DNA of 64,000 nucleotides from Mangifera indica (lineage: Eukaryota; Streptophyta; Magnoliopsida; Sapindales; Anacardiaceae), in the NCBI RefSeq assembly GCF_011075055.1, contig NC_058153.1, positions 5,952,001 through 6,016,000 on the forward strand, given 5' to 3'. The notes below the pieces were generated by a model. The model made no database searches. It was not told the DNA's origin and saw nothing but the letters and a program-made list of their open reading frames with translations. The position numbers were made by a program, and so were the translations under genes. Below are positions 1-13,400 of the stretch, piece by piece (position 1 is the first letter of the stretch; each line of letters opens with the position of its first letter).

Positions 1-1442
1 TTAATTAAAAATAATTTTGATACAAATGTAAAAAAATAAATTATCATGATATAGGCCTAGACAATTTCGTTAGGCTACAATCTAACCAATGGCAGAATGA
101 AAATTTTTACTAAGAGGGGTCTTTGCCATTTCATCATAATTTTAATAACAATAAAACTATATGTACCCATTTTTGATACACAATTTATGTACACAGATGA
201 GATGTTATCATGTGATTGAATGTTTTTTTATTATATAATGACACATGATTTAAAATCATCTAATTATATGATAACACATCACTGTGTATATAAATTATGT
301 ATAAAAAATAGGTATACATAGCATTACTCTTTTAATAATTAACATCTAACTCAATTTTAAGAAGTTTATTTACAATAGATGTAAATTTACTTATATACAA
401 TAACAAATAAATAATTTTTTTATTGAGAGGGATCTCATATGAGACAGAATAACACTTTAAAAAAAGACAAATAAAATCCTTAATCGTATAGATATTGATA
501 TACCTTTCCAATTTTTTTTATTATTTATTGCTTAAAAATTTTCAAATTTAATCATTCAAATTTGGCAAGAGCAAAAAAAAAAAAAACCCTTAAAAATCAT
601 GATTAAAGCTGATAATAAAAAAAATTACACATATGATTAAAGCTTCAAAAATCTCATATAAAAAAATTTATTAACTTTTCTTTAAATGTAATTACTAGAG
701 TTAAAATAGGAAGTTTTGAATAATCAAAATATCAACTTAAAAAAAAAATTTCACATGCATGTCAAAATGAACCAAAAGGACAAGAGATCATTTCAAGAAA
801 GTTTACTATCAAAACTTTAATTTAATTGATTCTTGTGTTTGATAAAATTTAAAATAGCAATAAAATGAAAAAATAAAATGGTAAATAGATAAAAAAAATT
901 AAATCTAAAACGAGAAAAAACAGTGCGATAATGAAAAATTAAATGATAAGCATGTTTAATAATATATACAAATAGAAAAGTTATATTACACAAGTTTATA
1001 ATACATAATTATATTATGTACAATAAATAGTCAAACTACATGTCGATAGGATAAAAATAATCAATAAAAATAATGATGAAAATATAATTAACTTATTTGG
1101 AAAAAAAAACCTGAAAAAAAAACCTGAGAATTTCAAACAATGAAACATGAAACAATCTGAACACGGAAGATTAAAAATAATTATTTGGTGATAATGAAGA
1201 TATTTTGATTATGCAATTCACTAAATAATCTATACCAAGAAGATAGAATTTACAAATAAAATTCATAAAATAAGATTTCAAAGTTAGAGATTTTATTCAA
1301 GTACACATCATCATTCATAGAATAAAGAAACTAAATTGAATAAAATGTACTAATGATAAAAGATTTCAATTAAAATAAGGGTGGGCAACATCTATAAATA
1401 TTAAAGGGTTTTTAGTGTATTCTCAAAAGGGTTGATTTCACC
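1..1442. other. AT-rich intergenic DNA
   Basis: No coding exon or RNA gene is recognised here. The stretch is strongly AT-rich with homopolymer runs. The only structures seen are the small palindromic MITE at 161-320 and the 8-bp duplication at 1,435-1,442 that belongs to the next element. Confidence 0.6.
161..320. mobile_element. Small palindromic MITE, full copy (family M)
   Basis: The two halves are inverted copies of each other. The left half reads ATGTACCCATTTTTGATACA and the right half, reverse-complemented, reads ATGTATACCTATTTTTTATA, with further matches around GTTATCATGTGATTG. Arms are about 75 bp and there is no coding potential. Related halves occur near 6,271, 8,560, 28,774, 32,957, 50,845 and 56,694, so this is a dispersed family. 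The superfamily is not clear because no convincing target duplication was found. Confidence 0.55.
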
Positions 1443-2395
1443 TAGAGATGTCAATGGATCGGGCCTAAGGCCCAAACAGCATGGGCCTTTGGATCGGCCC
1501 ATTAAAACATCAAGGCCCAACCCATATAATAATGGGTCTTAATTGGGTCGGGCCGAGCTTTAATCGAGTCAGCCCGGGCCATTTAATCAATATTTAAAAA
1601 AAATTTAATTAAAATTTTTAAACACAAATTATTTTTCAATTATTAAAACTGATGATAGTATCCCGAATATTTTATTTATAATCTCTCACTTGTGACAGAG
1701 GAATACCGTAGTTATATGATGAAAAATATTATAAATTGATAATATAGTACAAATAAATTAATTTACATACGGTATAAATTACAAAATATAAATGAAATAT
1801 ATCTATTATATAACATTTATCTATTTATTTTCTATATCTAAATTTCTGAATTCTTCAAAGATAAAGAATTATTATTTGTGAATTTAGATATTTTATAATA
1901 TTTGTAATGATAAAATTAAAATTAAAATAAGAGAAAATAAAAATAAAAATGAAATTATAAATATAAAGAATTATTATTTACGAATTCATATATTTTTTGA
2001 AAGAAAGTTAATGAGAGAAAATGAGATTAAAAATATAATAAAATAATTGAGATTGAGAGATTAAAATATTTATAAATAAAAGTGAAAATAAAGGAAAATA
2101 GAATAGATTTATTTTAAAAAATAAATTAATTAAAAAATAAAAAAATTAAGCAGAAGCCAATCTGCTATTTGGCAGAAGCAGAATCTGCTTCTGTTGCCCA
2201 GAAAAAAAAATAAAAACTTTTATTTTATAAACAATATCGGGTCAGCCCATGAACCTAATATTAAAGCCGTAAACCCGATCTGATAGGCTCATGGGTTTGG
2301 TCTGGCACTTTATAGTGTCAAACCGGGTTTTATTGTGGCCAAACCCGATTTGATAGGCCCAGGCCTCCATTGGGCCTGCCCAATTAACGTATCTA
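1443..2395. mobile_element. Non-autonomous hAT-like element with 8-bp target duplication
   Basis: The ends form imperfect inverted repeats: TAGAGATGTCAATGG on the left and, reverse-complemented, TAGATACGTTAATTGG on the right. They are flanked by ATTTCACC (1,435-1,442) and ATTTCGCC (2,396-2,403), a 7/8 match. Eight-bp duplications and TAG-type ends are typical of hAT elements. GGGCC-rich subterminal blocks enclose an AT-rich core. No transposase reading frame is seen. A related core, in the opposite orientation, lies at about 58,350-58,820. Confidence 0.7.
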
Positions 2396-3895
2396 ATTTC
2401 GCCCTGAACTCTAGATAGATCATGAAAGAAAAACAAGTCTCCTTTTTCACATATCCACACATGTTGGAATTGATATGCCACGTGCTTCTAAAAAGTCACC
2501 CAATCACCTTCACATGTGGCACACTATCAAACACTGTTTCTTGTGCCACCCATGCATATTCATCATTCTTCTTAGATGCGTGTCATGTCAAATACCTCTC
2601 CTCGTTGGATTGATTTGATCTATTAAGCTTTTAGGTCAGTGTAAATGACTAGTTTATCTTTTTTATAGTGAAATTATAAAACTATTTTAAATATCTAATA
2701 CAAATGTCAATTACCATTTTATCGTTATTTTTTTATTAAAATTATGAAAATATCTTGTTCCTTTTCTTTTTCCTTCCTTTCTTCATCAACTATCACTACT
2801 TCATTCTAAAATTGTTGTTTCCGACTGTAAGCTTGATGACAACGCTCATGCGTAACCCAATTGGTTCTCTTTCTCTTTCAAACTCTCATAGTGAGAAACA
2901 CAAGAGTTTTCTTCATCCCAATAATCTTATTTCCCAATTTTATTTTCGGTCTTTTCTAGTTGCTTTCAATATGCTTAATTCAATTTTTGTCCATTGAGAT
3001 ACTTTATATTTTACTGGCAAAGGAAAAACCACTCTAGATCATTCGTATGAATTGTTAACAACACTACAAAATCAATCAAAACCCATAAATTAATTCAATA
3101 AAATTTAAAATATTTCATAAATTTCAAATAATTTTAATAAATTAGAACATAAAGCATTCTGTACGATAGTTTCCTACTTGCGGAGCATCTGCCCAACAAA
3201 ATTCTTCCTGCTCTAATAAATACCAATGAATAGAATTAGCAACTAATTACGTAACAATGACAATATAAATCTTTTATCCGCCAATGGCTCATGAACACGA
3301 TTAAGCCTTCTAGACCAAGGCAGCGAAAAGAACTCTACACCTCATAAATATTGATGATGAGATAATTTTCCAGTTCTTTCCTTCAATGCCTACAAGGGAG
3401 AGTTGTCTTTTTCCTTCTCGATCAAGAATATGCTGTTAATGAAATTATTATATTTTAGCTTAATTCGAGTAAAAATAAATTTTAATAATTATATTTAAAT
3501 TAGAATTATTTAAAATTTATTATTTGAATGTAATTTCTCCCCATCTTATAAATGTGAAGAACTAATACAAAGGGAATGAGCTAGTATTTCCTATACACAC
3601 AAAAAGAGAATCCCAATGCTTAAACCCTTGTTCGAAATTGCATCCTTTTTACGATTTTTTTTTTTTTTATATTAATGTCACTTAATAGGTTTTTGAACAA
3701 TAAAACTGAACCACATTAAAAATACTTTGTGTCATTTTTTCTCTATATTTATAATATCCTATAGTATAATGGATATTAGGATTCAATAACAGATCATTAA
3801 CATTATTATCATACTTTATCTTAAACAAAATTCTAGATTACGAACATTAATTGATAATTAGAAATTTCACCATGATTAATTTCTACAACAGATGG

Positions 3896-4243
3896 TGATG
3901 GATCATATTAAGTTGGTTTTAGCACAACCCACCATGTCTAGAGGCTATGTTGGGTGAGGTCACTAGGATTGAAAGGTTTCTGGCATGGCCTGAGACCCCT
4001 TCGGACGTGCCTTCACGGGCCTTTAATGAGTCATGACCTACATGTTTTTGCATGTTGATTCACCAAGTTACAATATTTTGATATTTAATTAATTATTTTT
4101 ATTATTTTACTAATTTTTCTCAAATTGTGTTAAGTTAAACTGCAAGTCTTATCTCAGGGTCTTGAGATGACCCATATGGTCTACAAACCTAACACGGTCC
4201 CCATAATAATGAGTCATGTCATTCAACCCAACCCCTTGAGATG
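3896..4243. mobile_element. Possible hAT-like fragment
   Basis: The block is enriched in GGGTGAGG, CACGGGCC and CCCAACCCC motifs. It ends GAGATGTCTA, which resembles the inverted TAGACATCTC end of the hAT-like elements in this window. The left end and a target duplication could not be matched, so the limits are approximate. Confidence 0.3.
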
Positions 4244-4419
4244 TCTAATTTCTACTATATCAATCTGGTCAAACTTTTTTTAATCAATAAGTAACGATGA
4301 TGATAAAATTGGTTCGGATTAAAAAAATATATATTTCTTTAAGATAATTATTTAATTCATAATTTAGATTTTTGGTCTTTTATTTATCATCATCATGAAT
4401 CAATGATAAAAGTAAACAC

Positions 4420-4421
<2 letters not shown>

Positions 4422-4453
<32 letters not shown>
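4422..4453. repeat. (TA)n microsatellite
   Basis: About 16 uninterrupted AT/TA units in intergenic DNA. Confidence 0.9.
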
Positions 4454-4457
<4 letters not shown>

Positions 4458-4743
4458 AAAAAAAATGGTGGTAAAATTTGTATCTATAAAATAAATTAAC
4501 ACATCAACGGTATAGGAAAACTATGTGATAATATAAAATGTACAAATTCATCACAATAATATTTGGATATTAAGTGATGGTAGAATTGGTAAAGATGAAG
4601 AACAATATTTCAATCAAATATTTTAGTCACACCCCCCACTGGATTTTAATATAAAGCCAACTTCAATTTGTTGTGTTAGCTTTTCTGATTAGGGACTAGA
4701 GAGAACAACTTCTCACCTAAGGTTTAGCTTTTTTGTTTTTGGT

Positions 4744-5709
4744 TGAAAGACTTATTCTCACATAAGGTTTAGTGAAAACTCAAACTTCTATCTATCAATT
4801 TTCAAAAACTCAAAGTCTTATATATCACTTAACTTTTGTAGAATTGTTTGTTAGGGTAAAGGGTAAAATCGTAATTTCATTAGTAATATTAAAAAATTAT
4901 AATTTTATCATATTTTTCTCCTATATTTTAAAAACTGACAATTTCACCATATTTTCAAAAAAATTTCAGTTTTGAAAAGTGGCTTTTTGTCCCCCAAATC
5001 CCTAAGGTTTATATCTTCTCTCTCCTGCCACCACCTTTAGCAATGACAACCATCTAATGAAAGAAGAAGAGATAGTGACATCTTCAGGTTTAAGAAGCTT
5101 TGTTGTCAACGAAGAGATTTGAGAAACTTAAAGGTGGAGATTTATGGACGTTGATAAAGATTTATGGACAAAGATTTGTGTGGTAGCCTTTAAGTTCACT
5201 AGAAAGAGACAGATTTATAGACTTCGACGATGAGATAAAGATGTCTCTTCATCTTCATTGAGACAAATCTCTGTCCAAAAATCTTCATAAACATCTAGAA
5301 ATATCTGCCTCTAAGCTTCTCAAATCTTTTCATCAACGGTGAAGCTTCCTGAACCTAAAGATGTCGTTGTCTCTTTCTCTCTTGTTAGATGGTTGCCATT
5401 GCTAAAGGTGATGGCTAGAGAGAGAAGATAGAAACCTTAGGGATTTTTTTTGGGGGGGGGGGGGGGGACTCATTTTTCAAAATTAGAAAAGTTTTGAAAA
5501 TATGGTGAAATTATCGGTTTTCAAAACCTGAAAGAAAAATAAGATAAAATTTTAATTTTTAAATATTACTAGTAAAATGATAGTTTTATCCTTAATTTAA
5601 TGGACAATTCTAATAGAAATTAGGGATGAGTGAGGTTTTGAGCTTTTGAAAGTTAATAAGTGGGAGTTTGAAATCTCACTGACCCTTTGGTAGGAATAAG
5701 TGCTTTGGG
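4744..5709. mobile_element. Fold-back element FB1, long inverted repeats
   Basis: The left arm, from AAGACTTATTCTCACATAAG inward, is matched by the reverse complement of the right arm, from AAGCACTTATTCCTACCAAA. Homology continues for over 350 bp per arm through TTCACCATATTTTCAAAA and CCTAAGGTTT to the GATGGTTGCCATTG region. The right arm contains a run of 16 G (5,452-5,467). There is no transposase frame. Long arms without coding capacity fit a fold-back or non-autonomous Mutator-like element; the class is an inference because no 9-bp duplication was established. Confidence 0.6.
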
Positions 5710-7728
5710 CTTTTTTTAAATTCTTGGACCATAAGCTTTTTAAAACAGACAAATCCAGCTTAATTATTAAAATGTGTTGATATAATCTTATTATTGTCAT
5801 AATTTTATTTTACCTTCATTAATAAAAATATTTTTAAGTACAAAAATGCCTCTATTGTAACTATTTTTTTCTCATTTATATAATTTTTAAAACAAAAAAT
5901 ATATTTTCAATTAAAATTATGAGGCATCCAAACTTAATAACAAAAAAAATATTTTCAATTAAAATTATTAGACACCCAAACTTAATATGCATACCATCGT
6001 CGACCAGCACCCACCATAACCTACCGACGTCCATACAACCACCATCTTTTCACCGCCCATTGCCTGCATGAAATCATCTAATTGTATCAAAGTGAGATCA
6101 AGAGAAAATGAAAGATAACATAATGAGATGAAAAGAAGATAAAAGTCGATAGAGTGAGAGCGTGAGAAGACAAAAGTCAACGGAGTGAGACCAGAGGATA
6201 TGAAGGTCGATAAAGTGAGACAAACAACAACTTCCTTTCAATAGTTTTTGGATTTTTTTTAATAAAATTATACGTGCAAACAATGATATGTATCATATGA
6301 TTGAGTGTTATTTTATCTCTAATTTAAAACTAAACCAAAAGACCTATTCCCACCTAAGTTATAGTAAAATCTCAAACTCCCACCCTCTAACTTTCAAAAA
6401 CCCTGTTACAAGACGATTCTTCAGACTTTTAATCTGTACCCACATCCTGGAAAATCGCTGCATCGTTATAATTATGAAGAACACTCCGATTCAGTCAAGG
6501 AATTTCATTTTGTGCCTTCTGCTGAAGCCTGGAGGAAAATAAGGATAGGTAAATTAGAGCTGAACTTGAAAGGTATTAGAGGATTTGACATGCAACTTCT
6601 TTCAAAACAAAATTAGCAGTTTTTTGAAAAGTTGTCCATCTATAAACGAGAAAGGAGCAAATTAAAACATTTGAACTTTTTTATTAAAATAATCAAACTT
6701 TTATTTTTCTTTATTGATATGATTAAATTTTGATTTTAAAATTAAAAAGACTAAACTTATATTTTATCATGTAAAAAAAAAATAACTTTTATAATCATTA
6801 GAAATTGATAACATGAAATTTTCATTTTAATCAGAAATAATAACCTAAATAATCCTTGTTAAATGGGGAGAATTGTGATTTACCAAATTCTCGAGATAAC
6901 CCTTTTTCTTACTTATTTACGTGAACACATTAATTGTTTATTGTTATTATATAAAATGTTTATATTAACATCTCAAAATGACCATGTCAATACAATTAAC
7001 AAAAAATTTTCATATAATTTATATTTAATTTTGTTAAAATTAAGTGAATAATTTGTTATAATTAATAAAAAATAAAGAAATCTTGACCTGTTAAATAAAT
7101 ATAAAAAACTTAGTTTTTTTTCAATAATAAAGTCAAAAAGTTTGATTTTTTTTTTTTATGGGAAGTATTTTTAATTTATTATATAAAATAATAAATAAGT
7201 CAATGGTGATACAGAAACTTGGTCACTAATTCTATGGAAAATTAGGTGCCAAGCCGTCCACATCTTCCGGTGGTCCCAACGAGCATTGTTTATCTAAGTC
7301 TACTATAAAACTCCTGGTCAAGGCTGTGTTCTAGAGAATGCAAGAGCAGAATGTTTTCTAAACCCCACGAGGTGTTTATAAATCTAACAAACTCCTGACT
7401 TATGAGAAAAAGCCATCAAGCCGCTGCGTACCATTTGTCGGATCGGATGTTCGTGAAAATTGGGTCAGATACTTAGCTATCATTGGTGGACATTTGTTTC
7501 TTAAGGACAAAAGGCCATCTTTTGGATTCCCATTTGTCACATTTCAATGGCTGAGAAAGCCAAAATCATCCTCTATGGTCCCAACTTTTTTGGTTTTGTG
7601 GTTGAGTTGTAAGTACTAGCAAATAGATGAATCAAATTAAAACAGAGCATGGATCAACTCATGTGGATAAAACATATATAAACTTGTACTCGATCTTGTT
7701 GATATGGGTGAACCCGTGGACATTTTTC
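5710..7728. other. Intergenic DNA with MITE and fold-back fragments
   Basis: No supported gene. At 6,271-6,330 there is half of the family M MITE, followed at 6,331-6,410 by an end fragment of the FB family (CCAAAAGACCTATTCCCACC). The rest is AT-rich. Nothing in 6,420-7,728 was recognised. Confidence 0.5.
6271..6410. mobile_element. Composite of family M MITE half and FB terminus
   Basis: TACGTGCAAACAATGATATG, ATGATTGAGTGTTATTTTAT and TCTAATTTAAAA form half of the small MITE. They run directly into the FB-type end AAAAGACCTATTCCCACC. The same junction is present in inverted orientation at about 8,545-8,640. Confidence 0.45.
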
Positions 7729-8562
7729 CTCAAAATTAAGTTAGGGTTGAGGGTAAAATTGTTATTTAACAATAATATTTAAAGTTTATATTATTTTACC
7801 TCTTAATTCAAAAAAACTAACAATTCCCTAAAAATTAAGTTTTGAAAAGTGACATTTCCCCTTGACCTAAGGTTTTCAATTTTGTTGATGAATTTTTGAC
7901 CAACGATGGCCAATTTTTCTCTCTCCTGGTGTTGTCTCTCCCTCTAGTGCTCAATATCGGATTGACGATATCTAGATTCGATAGAATCCATTCAAAATTC
8001 AAATAAAAAGTCGAAACTCTTAGTCTAGATCTTCATCATGTAAACGAAGTTGACTTTATTTGGACGATAACAACGGTTTAGATGAGGTTGATATCTTTGT
8101 TTGGATAGTCGTCCTTGTCATCCAAATGAAGTTAACTTTGTCTAGATGACGAAGATCCAAACGAAGAATTTTGACTCTTCCTCTGAATTTTGTCTGGATT
8201 CCATCGAATCTAGATATCGTTGATTTAATATTGAGCACCGAAGGGAGAGACGACATTGAGGGGAGAGAGATCGGCCATAGTTGGCCAAAAATAAGTTGGC
8301 GAAATCTAAAATCCTAGGTAGGGGAAAAATGTCACTTTTCAAAACTTAATTTTGAAAAAAATTGTTAGTTTTTCAAATTAAGGGGTAAAATGATATAAAC
8401 TTTAAATATTATTGTTAAATAATGATTTTGCCCTTAATCCTAACTTAATTTTGGGAAAAAATTGTTAGTTTTTCAGATCATCAATAGGTGTTTGGGTTTT
8501 TGAAAATTGGAGGACCAAAGTTTAGGATTTCACCATACCTTGGGTGGGAATAAGTCTTTTGA
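7729..8562. mobile_element. Fold-back element FB2, long inverted repeats
   Basis: The left arm (7,729 to about 8,040) and the right arm (about 8,140-8,458) are inverted copies sharing AAAATTAAGTTAGG, TTTAACAATAATATTTAAAG, AAGTTTTGAAAAGTGACATT and GATATCTAGATTCGAT. The right side continues about 100 bp further to an FB1-like end (GGTGGGAATAAGTC), which the left side lacks, so the element is one-sided or truncated. Open frames inside it (8,056-8,342, minus) are by-products of the arms. Confidence 0.6.
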
Positions 8563-8640
8563 TTTTAAAATTATTCAATCACATGACGATATATCATTGT
8601 TTGTGTAAAAATTATTCACATTATTTGTGCACATAACATT
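8560..8640. mobile_element. Family M MITE half
   Basis: TTCAATCACATGACGATATA, TCATTGTTTGTG and ATTTGTGCACATAA match half of the small palindromic MITE. It abuts the outer end of FB2. Confidence 0.45.
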
Positions 8641-8932
8641 ATTTTATTACAATTTCATCCCACCGCATTTCACTTCTATTTACTACAATTTGGTTAACCC
8701 ATGCAATTTAACATTTGTTTTATTATAACATAGGATGACATTTCACTAAAATTATATCTTAAAACTTGTTTACTATTGCCAATAAACACAATAATTATTT
8801 ACACTTTCAAAATTTACTTATCATAATGATAATTTATACATATTAATCTTGCAAGTAGTTTATCATTTTGATACTATTTCATTTTTAGTTTAAAAAAAAA
8901 CCCTAAATCAAATTCACTCTTAGGAGTTGTTT

Positions 8933-9404
8933 GGTTACAGGATTTAAATATTACATTAATAATTTATCTTTTATTACCTTGTTTGGTTAATCAGTAATAA
9001 AATATTAAAGTAATCTTTTATTACCAATGCTGATGTGATAGGTAATATAGATAGTAATCTGATTACCACCTTACCTTAGGTATTAAAAGATTACCAAAGT
9101 AATATTGATTTTATTATAATTATATTATTACTTATTAATTTTTTGAGACAAAAAGTAAATTTATTTTTAATTAATATAATAAATAATATAAAAAATATTT
9201 TAAAATAATTATATTTAAGGGTATTTAAGTAAAATAATTTGTTAGTATTCTTTTATTACCTTTAACCAAATACAATAATTATTTATACATATCAAAATTT
9301 ATCAAATATAATAATCATTTATATCCAGTAATCTTTCAAGTAATTTATTTTCAAGATAAGTTTTCTATTTTAATAATAAAACATTACCCAAACTAAACAT
9401 TTCC
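8933..9404. mobile_element. Tourist-like MITE (copy 1)
   Basis: Ends GGAGTTGTTTGGTT and, inverted, GGAAATGTTTAGTTTGG, flanked on both sides by TTA (8,930-8,932 and 9,405-9,407). A TTA duplication with G-rich TGTTTGG ends is characteristic of PIF/Harbinger-derived Tourist MITEs. The AT-rich interior is closely similar along its length to the copy at 24,564-25,014, in the same orientation. No coding capacity. Confidence 0.7.
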
Positions 9405-9407
9405 TTA

Positions 9408-10427
9408 AGGTATCATTGATTTGAGGTAATAGTTTATTTTTTAAAACTGACATTATTTTCTTGTTTAGTTAATTAATAAAATTTTATCATGTAGATAATA
9501 TGAGAGATAATATATAGATAATCTATTTATCAACTTTCTTTCTTAATTATTAATATAATATTTATTTTATAATAATTTTATAATAATTTATTAAAATTTT
9601 AAAATAAAATCAACATTGTGTTTGGTCAAAACAATAAGTCTAAACCCTAATTTTAACTCTCTAACCTTAAACCCAATCAAAACACATAACTCATAAAATC
9701 TCCTCCCGCAAATCTCCATTGCCACCTTTGATTCTTGGTTGTTCCTCCATGATAACATTCATAAGGATCTTGGTTCCTTACTCATAATAGTTTTCAAAAT
9801 TATCTAATAATTAAATTAAATCGATATTTTAATTGAAAATTGAAATGAAAATAGATTTTTTAGAAAACTTATTCGCATGTTAATTCAAGAATATATTAAA
9901 ACCAATTTTTTTAATTCAAGAATATAATATTTTTTTATAAAGCGGAATGTACCGATGTAAATGGGACTAACGTGTTGTTGTTACCATAATAGAACCGTCC
10001 GATTATTTTCTATAAACTGAATGGGTGATCCAACGGCTATGGATACAATGATTTTAGCCTTACAAACAACAAACAGAAAATCGAAAATGAAATTTTGAAT
10101 AAATTTCAAACATAAAACAAAGCAGTCTTCGGATATTCATAGGCGAGTGAATCCTTTGGCCCTCCTTTTTCTCTTCCTTTATTGATCCATCTCCCAGTCA
10201 ACTCGGACGGCCAAACCACCAAAGTCCCCCTCACATTCTCCTTCGTCTGAAAACCCTAATTTCTTCATCCTTCTTTCATTCACAACTTAAATCAACCAAG
10301 TCTAATTTAATGGAATCGATTAGTTCAAATCTTTACGATCTGTTTTTAATGTCGTTACTTTATTATTAACAATATCCGAAATTACCCTTTTTGTTTCTTT
10401 TCGTTTCGTTTCGTTTCTAAATTTGAT
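9408..10427 (+). other. Upstream region and 5' leader of the S-acyltransferase gene
   Basis: Up to about 10,130 the DNA is AT-rich and unrecognised. From about 10,140 the composition changes to pyrimidine-rich promoter and leader sequence (CCTCCTTTTTCTCTTCC). A TCGTTTCGTTTCGTTTC repeat lies just before the start codon. No clear TATA box was identified, so the transcription start is not assigned. Confidence 0.45.
10251..10259 (+). promoter_or_regulatory. telo-box-like motif
   Basis: AAACCCTAA lies about 170 bp upstream of the start codon, in the presumed promoter or leader. telo-boxes are common near plant transcription starts. The match is exact but short, so function is an inference. Confidence 0.3.
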
Positions 10428-13400
10428 ATGTCTTCGGAGATCGAGGTCGTCGAAGAGGTTGATCAATCGTCTCAATCGCAGAATCACCAATCAAACGGCG
10501 TCGTTGTCGATGAAGAGAGTCTTCGTAACGACATCTACACGGCTGCCGCCTATGGAGATTTGGAAAAGCTTCACAAGTTGGTTGAGTCCGAGGGTTGCTC
10601 TGTCTCCAAGCCGGATGGATTAGGCTACTATGCTCTTCAATGGGCCGCGCTTAATAATCGGACCGCGGCTGCTCAGTATATCATTGAGGTGGTTTAAATT
10701 TTTTAATGAAGTATAGGGTTGATTGATTAATTTTTTTATTTAGGGTTTCATTTTATTGAATTGATTGCCTGGGTGCTGCTTATATGGCAGCATGGTGGAG
10801 ATATAAATGCTGCAGATCATACTGGGCAGACTGCATTGCATTGGAGTGCAGTTCGAGGTGCAATCCAAGTTGCCGAGCTTCTACTTCAAGAGGGTGCACG
10901 GATTAATGCAGCTGATATTTATGGCTATCAGGTTAGCCTCTTCTTTTTTCATATATCAACCTTTGGTCTGCTTTTAGTTTTGGTTCTTGGATGAAAATTC
11001 AGTAGGATGTAGTATGTGCATCACATAAATGAGGCATGAAATTTTGTTCGTGTTTACTTCAGTTCATCTGTGTAGTTTATGACTTTACTAGATGCATGTA
11101 TTTCTATGCACTGAATATTTTATTTCCATGAAGGCTCATTTTTCCCTAGGTTTGACTAGCTTTCCAACTTATTTTTGCTTTCTTTGCATGTGATATACTC
11201 TATTTTGTGTTCTGTATGACCAAATGAAAAAGTTATTTAGAAAGCTCTAGAATCATTACTATGTCAAAATGAACTCTAGTTTGCATTGAAAAATTAAGCG
11301 GGGCATAGTTTACATCTGTTTCCTTAAGTGAAAATAAGTACATTCGGAGTGGTTTCAGCGTACTTATATGTTGTGTGTTATGTGACCACTTGAGGAAGGT
11401 GTTTAGTATCTTGGACTGCATAAGCAGACACAGACTCACCATTTAGTGGATTATGACTAAGCAAATTTGCTTGATGCTTGAATGGAAAAATTTGATTAAT
11501 TTCTATGCCATGAAAGAATTTCTTGATTTTTCTGCAGAAACCATTATATTCAACTAAAGATCACTTCATCTTATTAGATTCATGGATTGTTGGCCTTAAT
11601 TTTTTGACTTTATGTTATGTGATATAATTCTATTGATGAAAAGCACAGTTAGCATCTTGACCTCGTGTTCTCTCTCCATCTCATACTATCAGAATGGTAA
11701 AATATTTAGCCATAGAAGTTGTTAGCCAGGTTAAATTATGGTTTTGTGCCCCCGAATAATAAAGCCAGAGTATGGAGGGATTTTGCAAGTGGGTGGTCTA
11801 GTTAGTGAAAAGGGAGTAGCACCATCTTATGTTATGCTATGATTTTCATTTAGTGTTGGGTGATGTAATTTGGGTAATAACTGCTTTTGCGTGGAATAAA
11901 TTTAAACCAGCCCAAGGTTGCAAAACTCAAACCCTATTGCTAGGCCCAGCATCAGCCTTAAGTTGATATTTTCTACCTTCAAAATTCACTAAGGTGTACT
12001 TCCTAATTCAGAAAGCTATCTCATAAGTCAATTCTGTGTTTTGGCAACACTTCCGGTGGGTGGCTCTAATTTGTTTTGTGTCTAATTGTTAGCTTCCAAA
12101 GTTTTTTTTTAGGGCCTTGTGTTGTGCCTTGGGAGGCAATCTGTTGGGGGACAATTGGGGGCACAAAAAAGCAAATAAGATGTTGACTCAAAAATGGGAG
12201 GGCCACTTAGGGGAGAGGGCCACGTGGCTGAAGGGAGAAGAGAGAAAATGGAATAAAAAGGTAACTCTAGGTTAAGAAGAAAAGAAGGATTGTTTGCTGA
12301 GAATTCTGGGAAGGGAGAGTGTCTTGCCTCTCAGAAGCTAGACTATTCTAGGGAAAGATTTTGACCTCTCAAATAGCTAGAAGTGGGAGTGTTATAGTTT
12401 TTCTTTTTGTTTATGGGGGAATGTCCTTGTAAGAGCCTTGTTATTCTTGTAACCACAGCCAACATTCAATATATATTAGAACCGTCTTCTTCATTTCTTT
12501 GTCAATTATTTGGTTTACATTGGTTGAGAATTGGATCATTGCTGGCTTCCTTGTAGTTTTCAGTCACCAAACTTCACACCAAACAGGGGAGCTGTGTGCA
12601 TCACCTTATTTAACCTTCACAGTGCCCCTACTTTAAATTTGTCTTTTTCGTACCTTAGGCTGCTAGTTGAGTAGATTCAAGTAGCGGTTAGGATATCTAT
12701 TTAGAGTTTTATTTTTTTAAGCTGGACTTGGCTCCAAAATTTACTTGTTAGCAATACTGCATGTTACTGAAATATATGTTGTGTGTCTGATTGCTTAAAG
12801 CAACTCAAGAGTTAAGAGGGGTGTTGCAAGGGTGAGTGGCTTTTGCAAAGTCTATGTTTGGGAGATGGATATATAAGTCAAAAGGTGCAGAGATAATAAA
12901 GTAGTTAAAGAAGATGACAGGCTATCCAAAACAAATTAATACATAAAGGAGATGGCAGATAAGTGATCACAATAAGTAAGTGAAGTAGTGATACCGTTAT
13001 GAAAATTATCAATTTACATCTCTATTTTCCTATGAGGAAAAAGAATGCAAGGGGGAGAGATGGACATGGGCTTCAAGCAGTGGGCACGTGGGGAAAAAAC
13101 CCTAGCCCAAGTAAATATGGTTAAAAGCAACTAGCATTATCACCAGGGTGGTTTTGTAAAAATATAAGGTTAGGACGTAGTGTAGCAGCTTAATTCTATC
13201 TCCTACCTTCACCCTGGATCTGGTGTGATCTTTGGGACCGCAATAGTCGGGATCTATGCATTTGGAATAAGAAACCCATGGTATGGGTTCATGCAGAACT
13301 TGATGAGCTGAATTGACATAACATCTTTCTTAGTTCTTGCTCATATCTTTCCTGTAAATTCTTTAATTCTTTACTAACTATGAAGATGTTTTTGCTTCCT

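Larger units (their letters stand above)
2404..4743. other. Intergenic DNA with repeat fragments
   Basis: No supported gene. Short open frames here, such as 2,755-2,997, have no recognisable domain and no splice or homology support. The stretch contains a GGGCC/CCCAACC-rich fragment at about 3,896-4,243 and a TA microsatellite at 4,422-4,453. Confidence 0.5.

Noticed and set aside
5452..5467. Run of 16 G as a G-quadruplex or regulatory site
   Set aside because: A single homopolymer within a fold-back arm; the other arm has only a short C run at the mirror position, so slippage or a sequencing effect is more likely.
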